DNA of 64,000 bases from Atherinomorus stipes (GCA_023101725.1 JALJCO010003962.1:1161001-1225000), one strand, 5' to 3'. Positions 12,389-25,720 are shown, counted from the stretch's first letter. Numbers and translations are program-made. The notes: generated from the letters alone by a model not told the origin.

Positions 12389-12867
12389 CCGGCCATAGAA
12401 AAACATGTACGGGTGTTCAGCAGACAGCAGGTACAGATTCTCCCATCATGTCACAAACGCAAGTAAACGGAATGTCGTTGTCTGAACGTCGCTAACTGGT
12501 AGCAGAAGGATGTTAGCTATCTGCTGTAAACATTTGATGAGTGCGCATAGCTTCCGGGTCGCAGTATTACTCTCACCAATCAATCACTCTCATTGATCAA
12601 TCTCGCCTATTACCCATTGAACTGACCATCAATCACTCACTATGGTAGCAAAAGTGAATGACGAGCCAGTAGACAAATGAAAAACTTAAGGAATGCAGAA
12701 ATGTTTGGCGGGTGTTTTTTTTCAGCCCCATTACTTTCACAGCTGATGAATAATAATATTTACAGTATATATTTAAAGCTTTTAATTAAACATAGTGTAT
12801 GAGGTAGTGAACCCAATTTTACCGAATATTGCAAAAATTGTTGAAAGAAACACCCTCTGTAACGCCT
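12389..12867 (+). mobile_element. family C TTAA element, left-truncated copy (C1)
   Basis: It aligns in direct orientation with the family C copy at 60411-61672, from cagacagcag (about 12416) to the end aacgcct followed by TTAA (12868-12871). It keeps the uninterrupted TTAA (12773-12776) that in the other copy is occupied by a family D element. The left terminus is lost to the adjoining hAT-like sequence. Confidence 0.85.
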
Positions 12868-15800
12868 TTAATATGTAAACACTTGAAGTGAGGAATATAC
12901 ATTAAACAAGTAAGTCTTTTTCCATCTTTTACATGAATTGTCTCTGTGACATGAGCTCAGACTGCTGTAAGTTTAACTTAAGGAAACTACATACCTTAAC
13001 TACATTCACTTTAATTTCATCTTAGAAACTGGTTCCATCATCCTGTCTCATAATAGTCTGCCCTGCCACTGCTGTTCAGGTGATATTACTACCACCTGCA
13101 GTGAAGCCCTGTGCTAACACTCATTTTGGTCTCTGCATGGATCCCTGTAATATTCAAACATGAAAAAAAGGAAAATCAAGTGAAGGTGCACCAAGATAGA
13201 ATCTCAGTTTTACGTCACTTCTGTTCAACTTTGCAACTTCAAACCTTGCTGAAGTGGACACACCCTGAGGAAAAGGAAATGCATGAATAAAAGATTCTTC
13301 ACCCAAAGGACAAAAAGGGTTACGGAAGTCAGTGGGGAGAAGAATGAAGGGGCTCATTAAAGGCAAATAGATTTCATACCAGTATCTTTCATTTACATCT
13401 TAAAGCATTAGTAGGGGATCTTAATCAAAGGATCAAATGGGTTGCACTTCCTCAAATTAACAGCATATTCACAGAGTGATTTGAGGTATAATGGAGCTTC
13501 CTGAAGCTTACTTTTAAAATGCTCAGACTGGATATTCAATAGCCCATTCATCACATTTTATGTCAGCACTTAAGCACTTACAGATAATATATTTATTATT
13601 CATTTTGAGTCATAGCAGAATATGTGCAGTTATCAAGTGTTGCAACATGCCTTTTCTCACACATTTTTTTTTCCTCCGCATTTCTTATTTTTGACAGAAA
13701 ATCTGGCACTGATAAAAATGACTGAGTTCCAGCACAGCTTTGATGAATGAATTATTGTCACAATGATTTAATATAGTTTTAAATAATTACAAAAATGTTT
13801 TCAGCAATTTGATTAGCTTTGTGTTGCCTCTTGCACACTCAAACCCTTTGTGACTGTGTTTTAGATTATCCTTATGTGCATCATTTTCTAAAGTGCCATA
13901 AACTCAGATACATTAGGGTTTTTTTTCTTTACTAATTGCAGTTGTTAATGGCAGCAGGGCACACATTCAATAGGCTTAGTAGTGAATAGAGGCTTTGTGT
14001 GTACCCACAGGAATTATTCTTCCTTCGGTATATATTAATAAGACCACTTTTACAAAACACAGGACAAAAACACCTTTGGATTCATCCACTTAAAAAACTT
14101 TCAAGTTATCTTAATCTGGGATGTGGAGCAATCAAAAATCAGTCATAAAATTATGTTAAACCAACATCCTGACACTTACATCCACAAACCTTTGCAAAAA
14201 TTGGTCTCTATTTTAAAGTGAATGCAGCGTTCTTTTTTCAGGACAACAACTTCACTGCGGGTCTGGGTCCAATTAGCATGACTTAGTGGTCGTGTCCTGA
14301 CCAGGTAAGCTCAATGCCTGCTTTGTTTTTAGACCTCCCAAATTTCACAAGACGTACAGAAGGTGACACAGGGGCCAATGGAAGACATAAACTGTAGTCA
14401 ACAATAGAGCAGATGGCAGAAGGAATACGTCTTCTATTTATTCATCCCTGTCGATTTTTTTTTTCTTTACTTGCCTCCCTGTCCCTTCTGTGCTTTCAGA
14501 ACTTGCTATTCTCTCAGTCTCCTTGTCACTGGATGACTTTTTCCTCTCTCTTTCTCCGTGTCTGTGTATCTGGCTGCTCCACCACCCCCACTCTTCTCTC
14601 AGTCAGCCTTTGATCTTGCCAGTCCCAGCACACAGGTAGACAGTGATGCTGTATGACTTTTCTCTGCCTATTAATGTCTTAACTCTTGCTCTGCCTTTTG
14701 CCGGAGCCCTACTGAGACATCATTGCCCCACACCATACTGTATAATGACAGGCCTGGACACTCTTAATCACACATGTACTGTGTGTCTTTGTGTGTACAT
14801 TTGTGTGTGGTTGTGCATATGTGAGCCAGAGAAGAAAAAGTCAAATTGAAATGAGAAGCAGGCCCGAAATTTGTAGAAGTTTAAATAAGTATGACAATAG
14901 CTATAACACTCAATGTTCTTATTAATGTCAAATCCACTCAGCCAACACACACTGGCTGGCTGTTATCTTTTACAAATAATGCAGGTAGATGAGAAACAAA
15001 CCAATAGACATATAATGACACTGATGAATGACTTTGATGGACAGACAGAATGAAGATTGAATTAACTCTCATGTATCTGCCTAAATATTTCATTCTAACT
15101 GTGCATCATCGCATCCTTCTGTGGTGATAGCTTTTGAATTATTGCTCCAAGAAAAATGGGGGAAAACAAATTTCTCTGTGGAATAAAGTAAACAGGTAAA
15201 TTAAGATGAATATCCATCATGGTGGGTGCCAAGATTGTTTTCCCGCTATCATCCTCTCTCTCTCTCACACACACACTCAAAAAATGTTTCAAAGCAGAAG
15301 ATGTACTGGAACAAAAAATGCCTATTCATAATGACAAACCACACTGGCAAAAATCTAAAGTTAAAGTCAAACATAACCTTACCAATAACATGGTTAAATA
15401 TGTTACTGTTTCTAAAAATTTGTTTACTTCTGACAACTTTTTACATATAAATATTTACTAGAAAGAAAGTTTGTTTTCCTCTGCTCATATTCTTTTTTTC
15501 TTGTGAAAACCTGGCATCTACAACATATTACCTTTCATATAACTTGTTTGCAGAAAATTTGGTCTGAGAGTAAGATGTTTTTCCTTTACCATGTTAAACT
15601 TTCAGTTATTTGTTTCAGTGTGTTTGCTGAAACGCAAGATTATGCTGAAACATACCAAGCTGACTTTGAGTGGAATGGTGAAACACTTATACAGGAGGAG
15701 TCTAATAAAATGTTGATGCTGATTCAGCCATTGATGCAGCCATTTGCAACCTCCAGATTATTATTTTACATACCAAACTCAAACAAAGGAAACCACCATT

Positions 15801-18317
15801 CTGAGGTGTTTGCACTACTTATGAATAATCAATAAGTTCTTTGAGCTGACTGAATGGGAGAAAAAAATTCCCAGGAAAAAAAAAAAAAATCTGTAAGAAT
15901 AAAACTTGAGGTCAAGACTATGAGATGCTATTCACACTTTTGTGTTTCCATCCATTTGCTGCTCTTTCATTTCACCCTCTCTCTCTTCACTTATCGTTCA
16001 GATAAGTTTAGAAAACACACTTTATTTTAATCATTTAAAAAAAAAAGTCTCTTTTTATGTGATTCAACTCTGCTTATCAATCAATTAATTCATTTAAGTA
16101 AATAACATGCCTGTGTTAAAACTTATGTTACGATTAAAAACATTCACATCGACTCAGTTTTTGTAAAATAAAAATGAACCCCACAATTATCTCATCGTAC
16201 AATTTCTAGCTCTCAAATCATAATTTAATCATCACAAGAGGTTTGCCTATTTTTAACAGTTATTAATCAACATAACCTCAATGCACCACTGCAGCCTGTA
16301 TTATTCTAGCATCTCCCAAGACCTGTCTAATTATTATTGCTTAACCTGCACCACACTTGAGCTTCCAAGATATTAAACTAATCACTTATTTCAGAAAAAA
16401 AAATAGCCCCTGGCTTTAAAGATTTAGCAGATTTTTTTTAATTGTAGGTTTAAATGGACAAAAAATTCAAAGTAGACAAGCTTGCTTTCATCTGATCTCA
16501 CCCTGTCTGTCTTATGTCACTCTTTTCCCCTCCTCTCTCCCCCCCTCCAAAAAAAAAAAAAAAAATTCTCTCTCTCTTGCTGCCTCTTCATCTTTCTCTC
16601 TTTCCTGGAGTGATGGCTCAATTACCATTCCTCACACTCAAGCTTCAAAAGAGAACAAAATGGAGCAGGATTTCTTGACCTTAAAAAAAAAGGGGGAAAT
16701 ACAGAGAGAAGAAGAGACTTTTAATTTTTTACTCCCCTTCTCTGGTTGCCAGAGTTCTCTCAGCTCAGTTGTGAATTGAGACAGCAGTAATTTCAAAAGA
16801 TTTCTGGGTTGGAGCTGAGCTATTGATCGACATAGCGAACCTAGTGCTTAATGATGGAGGAGGGTAAAAATGTAATAAATGTATAAAAGAATCAATTACT
16901 CACAGCCTCTGCTTTCAGTATCCATTTATATATAATTCTGGATAATCTTAGTCAGGACTGTGTTTATATATTCAAAACAATATCTATTTCCAGATATATA
17001 AAATGTTGGAAAGTCATTTACATCAAGGTTTCCTTTCATCTACTTTCTAACTGCAGATCCTTCTGCTTCCCCTCATCTTCTTCTCCCCGTCTCCAAAGCT
17101 CCTCTGTCTCTCCCCCTTAATCCTCTCTTTCCCTAAGTGCTACAGCTCCCAGCCTCAAGCCTAAGGGATCCACACGACTTGATTGTGTTTTGATGTTCTT
17201 GTGAAACCTACAAGTGCACTCAGCACTCAAGACCTATAACATACATTTTCCAGGCCATTCACTCAGAGGAGAAGAGATGGAGGGAAGAGGAGGAGTATTT
17301 ACTATTTACTGTTGTAAGCACATAACATAAACACTTGCAGTTGGGTAAATAGACACAAATCTTGACACATGAGGGTGAGCAAACACATCTTTTGTAAATC
17401 TGTGAATCAACTCATCTTCACATCCTAAACTATGAGCAAAGTACCCAGGGCCTGGAATTTTTTGCTGTGATTTTGTAACAATCCAAGTTTTACATTTTAA
17501 TATGCAACTTTTTCTGATTAAGTCATTTTCTTAATTCTATCCTCATTATTTATCTCATTGCAACCTGGATGTTATTACTCAGTATGCATTAACTGGCTCA
17601 TCAAGTCATGATAAGATCTTGTCCCCGAGCTGCAAATCTATTTCTGAAGACGACAGCATTATTCGACATTTTGAAGGTTATTTTCAAGAACTCCAGAACT
17701 TTGTTAAGATTAAAGGGAGACTGAAGTGTTTTAAGTTGGGAACAGATGACTTTGACAGGGGGCACAACCCTTTTTACTTACACTTAATATAAATACACAA
17801 GCTTGCACCATAAATATCAATTTGTACAGGATATGGAACAGCTCACAAGCTTTTTACTGAGATATGTCACACCCTTATTATCAGATTATACCACACCCTT
17901 ACACACCCTTATTATCAGATTATACCAGAGTTGGATGTAAATAACACTTGTGCCAACATTTAGGTTTCAACAGCTGTCATCTAGTTTAACTAGTCAACAT
18001 ACAGTACAATGGTTTGAGTGATAAATATCCTTCTAAGTCATTTTTGGTAGTACCTATTGATCAGGACATGTGCATGTGTTCTTAATGTGGATGATGTAAA
18101 TGATTTTGTCAGGTGTGTTTCAGCATGATCGCATACCGAGGAAAAAAGAAAAATCCCAATTACTTTTTTGCTCACGAATTTTTGTTCTCATCACAATTTC
18201 ATGAAGCTCACTGCATTAAACTACCTGTTTAATCCATCTTTCTAGTGAGTCTTTGAGTTTACCTTTTCATCTCTTTTCTAGTTACATCAACATTTCTGAT
18301 AGCTTGTGCTCCAAGCA
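12868..18317. other. intergenic, no gene seen
   Basis: AT-rich sequence with poly-A runs (15874-15888, 16550-16564) and pyrimidine tracts (16500-16610). A 110-codon ORF at 15503-15835 shows no domain or coding character. A 25-bp sequence is duplicated at 17869-17893 and 17903-17927. Nothing supports an exon. Confidence 0.55.
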
Positions 18318-18510
18318 TTCATTTTTCCACAGCATCTTCATCCTATTCAGGGTTACAGAAGACCTGGGTTCTATCCTGCAAGGGGGGCAGGCAGGAAACA
18401 CTCTGGGCAAGTTGCCAGTCCATCACCGGGCCAAATGAAACTAAACAGCTATGCATGCTAAGAATCCCCCTACAGTCAATTTGGACTGTGGAAAGGAGCC
18501 AAAGTATGCT
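18318..18510 (+). repeat. teleost interspersed repeat, direct copy
   Basis: It begins at about the 'catcttcatcctattcagggtt' block and contains ttgccagtccatcaccgggcc and tcaatttggactgtgg. It is the same family as 18686-18931 but opposite in orientation, so the two form a large imperfect inverted pair. Confidence 0.7.
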
Positions 18511-18685
18511 ACCAAGTGAGAACCAAGACTAGCTCAGGGATAACATGCAATCATCCAGCCGAAAAGCATCAGCTGAGATTTGGAGAAGGAAAACTTTTGC
18601 TGTAAGGCTACGGTAACTACCTCGTGTGCCTTCTTTGTAGGAAACAGCTTTTCATTCAAACAGGGGCCTTTCTGTGCAGAGTTTG

Positions 18686-18931
18686 CATGTATGGGTTCTC
18701 TGCTGGTATTACCACTTCCTTCCACAGTCCAAAAACATGCATGTTAGGTTAATTAGTCACTCTAAACTCTCCCTGGGAGTGAATGTGAGTGGTTGTTTGT
18801 CTCTTTGAGTTGGCCCTGCAACAGACTGGCGACCTGTTTAGGTGTATCCAGCCTCTTGGCTGTAACTGCTGGGACAGGCTCAAATCCCAACCCTGAATTC
18901 GAATAAGCAATCTGGAAAATGGTTGGATAAG
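18686..18931 (-). repeat. teleost interspersed repeat, inverted copy
   Basis: In reverse complement it reads, in order, the genus-typical blocks aattcagggttgggatttg, acaggtcgccagtctgttgc, gagacaaacaaccactcaca and ttttggactgtggaagga. These are hallmarks of a very abundant fish repeat. No coding capacity. Confidence 0.75.
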
Positions 18932-20339
18932 TTTGCACAAATCATGGGATTTGTGCTGTTTTACAGCATTTGTGCAAGTTTATGAATATGAATAGGTGTA
19001 ATTAGAGAGATGCTCCTTTGGTGGATGTTATGTCCTCATGGGTATCTCTTTTGTTGTAATTGGATGCAGGGATCTGGTCTTGGGTTATCAGGGGTAGGGC
19101 TGTTGAAAATAAACAGCAAAAATATTTAATTCAGAAAATTAACCGTACCATAGCTCACCTTTACATAAGCTTTAAACTGGGTACCTCATTAAATACAGTA
19201 TGTTCATATCAAAGGGCTAACATCTGGTGAAGGTGAACAGATATAAAAGTCATTCATGTTGTCTTGTCATCTTATTTGTGACTTGAGTCAAATACAAACT
19301 TAGTCCAAGTCATGTGACTTGAACAGACATCTTTGCTCTCCAGTTATGTGTGAGCAAGAACAAAGCAAACATCTTGAATGAAAGAAAATTCAGAATGTAT
19401 GCTCTGCTGTCTGATGACACAAGGTGTAAATATGGGAATCTTTTTCACTGATTACCCCCCAGCACCACAACCCCACAATACACAGAGGCCTTGCAAGGGA
19501 ATGTTTCCTTAATCCCACTCCTGCATGGTCCCGCTAGATTTCTGACCATTACTGCTCCCGTCCCACAATCTGACTGTTCCCAAAATACTATTACCTACCA
19601 TTTAATGTAATGGACATTACAACCTCAAAAATTCTCAAGATACAAGACTCATCTAACTTTGCATTTGTACTGTTAAGTCCTACTTTAATCTTCCTCTTAA
19701 TTTGTTGACTCCATCACTGTGTTTGAAACTAGCTAAGTACCAGAGCGGAGTCACACTGGGACCTGCAGTTTATTTTTTGCCTGCCTGCTCCTGCCTACAG
19801 CAACATTAAAAGCGTTCTTTCCCATGAGATTTGCATCGTGAATGCAGTCCTCTAAGACACAACTTCAGTCAGACTGATGTTAAGTAGAGATATGCAGGTA
19901 ATTATAATTAATGCCACTAAACTTTCTGGAAAGAAAGTAAATAAAAACATGGATATACTGTATGTTCTCTCATCTACAATCAGTCCTCAAACTCATGTAG
20001 CCAAATTGATAATTCATCCATGGTATTAAATACAACCCATTCAAGTGCACTCTAAATTAGTCGCTAATAGGTAGCAGAGATATATCACATCTCAAGTCTA
20101 TGTGAGCCTTTTCAGCATAATGAAATATCACTTATATGACTATGTAATACTCTGAAAAATAAAGAGAGAAAACATTACTAACAATCTTCACAAGTGTGTA
20201 AGAACCTCTTATTTGATCTCTTCTTATTGAAAAGACCAGCATTCAAAAATAGCTAACACGTGTTAGCCACAAAACTCGTTGCTACTTTGAATGTAAAACC
20301 CAACTTCTAAAACTATCTATTTTCTATTTCCATTTTCCC
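18932..20339. other. intergenic, no gene seen
   Basis: AT-rich non-coding sequence without identifiable exons or element ends. Confidence 0.5.
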
Positions 20340-20430
20340 CTTTCAGGGCCACAGGAGACCATCCCGGCTGCATCAGGCAAAAGGTAGGGTACATCCTGGA
20401 CAAGTCACTGTTGCATCACGGGGAAAACGT
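20340..20430 (+). repeat. fragment of the same teleost interspersed repeat
   Basis: A short piece equivalent to the start of the 18318 copy (tcagggccacaggag, then gggtacatcctggacaagtc and actgttgcatcacgggg). Confidence 0.55.
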
Positions 20431-21652
20431 AGATGAAGCAACTTCAGCTTTCTTTTTAAATAAATTTCACTTGATGAGTTTATTTTGTTAGTGTGACTCT
20501 ACATCTCCTGAATGCAGCAGTCCAAAGACTTCCCACCCCCTGTTTTTCTTCTGACCTGTATAAGCTCACCTTCATATATGGATGTGAATAAAGTCTTGAG
20601 AGTAATTGTTGAAAAGACAGAATGGTTTTCCTGGAGGAGGATGAAATCAATGTGACAGGTGGCCTCTGGCCAGAATATCACAACTGGACTGGATGAAGTC
20701 GTTTTATCTCCTAAAATCAATAAGTACTATATTTAGGGAATAAAACTTTAGGAATTCAATTTATCAGAGTCATATTTTAAAAAATCTAGTAATATAAGTG
20801 CTTAAAATGTTTCTGTGGGAATTTAGTAAAACCCATATGCTGCCATTTTAAAAAAAATGTAAATCAAACCAGTGATTATAAGTGACTGAAGAGGCAAATT
20901 TCCTTATTAAAGCTCTGCATGTGGACTGTTTCCTTGTTAACAGGCACCATGAGACTCTGACTGGTGGGGCCAATAAGGGCAATTGGAACTGAATTATCTG
21001 AACTACCAACCATGAACCAGAAATGAGTATTTAACTTTTTCATCTCCCACAAGGTCTTTTTCTTGACTGTGCTGTAATTTCATGCGAAACACACATGCAC
21101 ACACATCATTATGGCTAAAGCAGCTCTGTGAGAGTAACTCATTTGATTCGGTGCCAAGCATCCTTCTGTATATCCTCTTAAAATGATACACTAAAAATCT
21201 TAACACTGTCAGAATATTTCTTCCAATTTATGCCTGCAGAAATAGGTTACAAGAACAAAAATATGAAATATGACACATGCCAAAGCCTTGTGGGGAAACA
21301 ACATCAGTTCAAATGTGTGACAACATAAAAATGTCTTTTTCATTTGTCCCCTGCTTTGCCAAATTCATTATGCACAGTTAGCCTAAATGAATAATGCAGG
21401 TGACTAACTGGTGCGACAGACGAAGTTCAATTATGATCATGAATAATAAATCTAATATGAAAAGGTGCTTGGAGATTTTAGTCACACAGTGAGGCAATGT
21501 ATTATCACTTTGCTAGACTTGTGTGTCAGCCTAGCCCCTTTTCTATTTGACCTACCAATTATAGAACACCAAAAAAAGAAATCCTGCTTTTAAGGGGAAA
21601 ACTTTTTTGTCACATCCGGCTCCCCTGGGTATGTTTGTGCCTTCATTCACAG
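20431..21652. other. intergenic, no gene seen
   Basis: No supported feature. A polypyrimidine/AG acceptor-like sequence (ccttcattcacag) lies at its right edge. Confidence 0.5.
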
Positions 21653-21880
21653 TTTGCTGACGTGGCTGATTCACTAAAGAAACCCAAGAGGACATTACTG
21701 GAAGAAGATAGGGAAAGAAAGAGAGAAAGGAACAGAGCGAGAGCTGAGACGAGAGTCAACATAGGACTCAACATAGGCCTGACTTTTACTGTTTGGAGAG
21801 AGCTCAAAGTTCAAATAGGATGCAAGAGGAATGCTGAGTTAGCTGTCGCTAGGGGGCACATCACAGAGAGAATCTGCCCA
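21653..21880 (+). pseudogene. exon-like remnant encoding a basic helix plus 'RVNIG..F..WRELK' motif
   Basis: After an acceptor-like cttcattcacag, a frame open to about 21900 encodes a very basic acidic/Arg segment (EEDRERKRERNRARAETR) followed by VNIG, LTFTVWRELK, then a Gly-Cys-Lys and an AELAV block. I recall this pattern (VNIG, F, W-R-E-L-K, G-x-K, A-E-x-A) from uncharacterised, apparently transposon-related fish proteins, where it normally continues into a FLLDR-like stretch. Here it decays after AELAV. A 12-bp tandem duplication (21754-21765 and 21766-21777) repeats the 'NIGL' segment. Family B elements in this window carry a related motif. I see no neighbouring exons and no TIRs around it, so it is most likely a transposon fossil. 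It could instead be an isolated exon of an unknown gene. Confidence 0.45.
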
Positions 21881-21899
21881 AGTTCTACACTTCTTCTTT

Positions 21900-23310
21900 A
21901 ATATGTTTTTTTCTTTCTTTTCTTTCTTTTTTTTAACAAAAGTGTTCATTAGATTCAAAAACATGTTTGTACATCTCAAAGTTGTTTGTATCTTTCCTCT
22001 AACATTGTTGAATGCTAATCTTGTAATTTGAAAGAATGGGCCAGCTGCTCATGGGTAAACACCCAAATAATGCCCATAAAAGGTCAAGACTAACAGGCTG
22101 TGTGCTGACAGACATACAGCAATAGGCCAGACGAGGGAAAATAATGAACAGAATGGCAAAAGAATGCATCAAAACAAAAAATTATAAAGATGCGCACTGT
22201 AATCTGATTGTCTTAATTTTTAAAGTGATTCACATTGCTATGAATAACCCACCTTGACTTCCTTATAAAACTAATTATGATGAAAAAGACACTTCATAAA
22301 GCCATCGGTGAGAAATAAATCAGTAAGATCCAGGTGTCTTTTATGTAATTTTTAAGAAAAACAGGTTCAACAGAGCCTGACAAGAGTCTGCAGGTGCTTA
22401 CAACTCATTCTTTTTAATAGCCCGTTTTAACTTAGCCCGTCCCATAGGACACATGAATATACAAACATGAAAACAGTTAACTTGAACCTGAAACTGACCT
22501 GGAATCTGACTGCAGCCCAAACTAACCTTCAGCAAAATCAGGCCGGGATCTCCAAAGTCCTAACAAAGTATGTTATGAACTACTACCAGTGTATTTGGCA
22601 CAGAAACATTTTATACTACTTTTAAATAAAGTTTAAGCTTGGCATTAATTAATTATTGCATTCTGAATACAGATGTGAACATGATCGGAATATAGATTTC
22701 CTTAGCAGTGGTCAATTTTAATGATTGAAGACCAGGTGGAACTGGGAGTCACAGGTGACTGACATCTTTTAGTGATATTCTTGGGAATCTGGTGAGGATG
22801 CTTTTATGTGCATCTAAGTGAAGTCTTTTAAACTGGTGGTGTTGGGAAGAGCAGCAACAGAATCATATCCAATCTTGATCAATATTTGTTGACTGAATGA
22901 CTGAAAAGCACTTCATTTTGTTCCCCTGTGGAAAATTATAAAATGAGGAAGCAATTTGCAGTGTCTCATTTTTTATTTTGAAATAACAAAATAGTCAATA
23001 AATTCCCCAAAGTTATTTTAAAGATCTGACAAAATCATTAATGTATTATTATTATTATTATTATTATTATTGTTGTTGTTTTAATGAACGGAACAGAAAA
23101 CAACACAAAAGCTGACTTTGTCCAAATATGTCTGCATTCAATGTTCATAAGAGCATGTTTGTACAAAAAAAATAAATAAATAATGAATGCCACAATCATG
23201 GTAAATAATCCAAGTACCTAACTGCTGTTACAATAGCCAACAAGGGCACCGCCATACATCCAATCCACAGTGGCGGAGAATGACAACTAACACAGTAACA
23301 GTACTTTCAT
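21900..23310. other. intergenic, no gene seen
   Basis: AT-rich non-coding sequence. It includes an (ATT)n microsatellite at 23045-23071 followed by (GTT)n. Confidence 0.5.
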
Positions 23311-24130
23311 TCATATTCGTGATGGGCACAGATTAAAATTTTTATTCGTGATTAATTGCATGTTTGATGCACTGTGTTTTTATCGTTTAAAAGTGCTGCT
23401 ATATGAAGAAAATGCTGCAACCATTGGTTTAGCAGAGGGCTCTATAGTTAGCTCAGCAAACTAACGTTCGCCTAGCTAGCTTGCTCCGTAGTTATCTACG
23501 GTATTATATTAACGTAAGCCTTTTTGTTTGTGTCAGATAGCATAGCGTTATCTTGTACACCACTCCAGTAGCAGCTAACGTTATTGATGGAAGTTAATGT
23601 TGGTGCTTGCAAGATCCAAATGAAGTAAGAACAATGCTAATGTAGCGTTCCAGGGGGCATAGGGCTTCTGACGTCACATCTGCGCCCCACTCAATATCCT
23701 GTCTCAGATGATGAGAGCAGCAGCCAGAGTGACAAAGGCAGTGGCAGTGCTGGCTAAGTTCAGAGGTCATTCTTGTGTGGCAAGGGATGAAACACACATG
23801 AAACACCAGGCAGGCTGCCAGGTCAGAGTTCAGTGGTTGCTCTTAAGTTCCAGATAAAGCTGCCTTTTTTCCAAAGATGTTTTTGTTGATTTCCTCCTAT
23901 TTTTCTGTGACATTCTTATCTGCTGATACTCAAACATACAGCACAATAAATAAAGGTAAGCTTTTGTTACAAGCCATAGCCTACATTATCTGTTAGGTTG
24001 TTGTCTATGACAGAAAAAACAAAAAAACAATCAGGCATTGATAACAAAATCGACAAGGAATCAAATCGATAAGCGGCATCAATAATGGCATCGACATTGA
24101 TCATTTCTTATTAATTATCATCCCTAATGG
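23311..24130. mobile_element. probable hAT-like non-autonomous element
   Basis: The left side (gatgggcacagattaaaattt, gtgattaattgcatg) and the right side, read in reverse (tagggatgataattaat, tcgatttgattccttgtcg), resemble ends of fish hAT repeats with 'TAGGGATG'-type termini. The interior has tagc/taacg-rich segments common in such elements. No clean target duplication was found, so the borders are approximate. Confidence 0.4.
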
Positions 24131-25228
24131 CTGGTTAATGAGACCCAATGTTTTTGTGTCTTTCTTGTGGAGTTTTGCATTGGAGTCCCTCTTCTCTGAC
24201 CCAGTTTCATGACAATTTCCACAAGGTCAGTCATTTGTTCGCAAAACAAAAGCATACCTGTGCAAGGCAACTAATGTGTCATAAGATCTTCTCCCTGCTG
24301 AGAAATTAATTTATTTTCAGCTGTTAGCCTAAATAAATGATCAAAAGAAAAAAGAAAAAAACTCTCATATATCTTTCACTCATTCCCCTCCTTTTTCTTG
24401 ATATGTTTGTTCCACTTAACTGGCCACCAATCATCTGCTATTACAAGAGGATTATAAGGATTTCAATTTTTAATGATCTTTAAAGTCCAGCCGAAGTCAT
24501 AACGGCTATTCTACAGTTCTTCAGCATTCTGCACCATCCATCAATTTCAACACCATTCCTGCTTCTTCCTCACTTTCAGGAAAGAAGTGGATATTTCCCA
24601 TGGTTCGGGGGGGGGGGGGTAGTTCAGTTATGATCCAGAGATCTGTACCTCACCAACCTTAAAGCAGTCACAAAATCAGTCTACTATTGCCTTAAGCGAT
24701 TAAAAAAAAAAAAAAAAAAAAAAAACGGATGTTTAAGCAGAACCTGGAAAAACTAGTTCATACATTCCTCTTTGGTCGGCTTGATTATTTTAACGGCGTC
24801 TTCACATCTACCTAAAAAAATCAGTTAGGCAGCTCTTCATGCTCAATTCCAATTTTTTTGTCAGATCCGATCTTTTCGTGTGGGTGTTCACATTATGTTT
24901 CTAAATGTGGCCTGTCCGCCAACTGCAATATGAACAGCTCACGCTTCTGAAGTGACACAGCTTTATCTTAATGCTGCACATTTATCACCGCTGTTCTTCT
25001 CTCTAGCTGCTGCGGTCAACTTCTCTCTCTGTACCGGATGCATTTTACACACACCTTTTCTCTTCTGGCCTCGTCCACAGCGGCGTGCCTCCGCTGCGTG
25101 TGCACACCCTCTCACTCATGTTCACACACTGAGCTGCCTGGACTGCATAAAAGTTAGCCCACAACACTTTCATTAGTTTCCAGGTTGATGTGCAATCAGA
25201 GCCCCAAAAAATATTATTTAACTGTGAT
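24131..25228. other. intergenic, no gene seen
   Basis: Contains a G-run (24608-24620) and a 26-nt A-run (about 24700-24725). No exon or element end recognised. Confidence 0.5.
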
Positions 25229-25232
25229 TTAA

Positions 25233-25716
25233 AGGGACTCAAGGCAGGAATTACGAAAGATTAAACAAGCATGTCCATTTTTTTAATACTTATGGGTGAT
25301 GAAACGTTAAAAACCAAAAAGAACGAGCCCACCCATGTGTCTCTCCATTGCCTTGAACAGGCTGTGTGCTGCATAAAGTGCTGCAATTCGGTGGCCGAAT
25401 TTCCCACACTGCCCTGCGGATGTGACGTCAAATGAAGCTGCATCCGCATCCCCGACAGTTTTGATACAGGAAGAAGACGGTTGCGGTAAATTCATATACT
25501 GTAAGCGATAGTTATGGATTCTTCTGCCGTCAGCAAACGATCCAGATTTACTGAAAGACACTAAAAAATGTAACTACAAAGAAAAAGCGTAGTAAACAAC
25601 ATCATAGCTTCAGTTTGTGCACACTACCGTGATGGCTTAGCTCGTGGTTGCAGTTACCTGAAGCGCCAGTCGCGAGTTTCATTTCTTAAACTTGCCTCTA
25701 CTGTAGGCTAGTCCCT
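25233..25716. mobile_element. family A TTAA-flanked non-autonomous element
   Basis: The left end AGGGACTCAAGGC and right end (reverse complement AGGGACTAGCCTA) share a 7-bp terminal inverted repeat. Perfect TTAA flanks lie at 25229-25232 and 25717-25720. The 484-bp body is CpG-containing relative to its surroundings and includes a short ORF starting ATGGATTCTTCTGCC. No transposase. TTAA targets with AGG ends fit the Kolobok superfamily better than piggyBac, whose ends usually begin with C. Confidence 0.8.
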
Positions 25717-25720
25717 TTAA

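Noticed and set aside
15503..15835. 110-codon + strand ORF
   Set aside because: Composition typical of AT-rich non-coding DNA, with no motif and no neighbouring exons.
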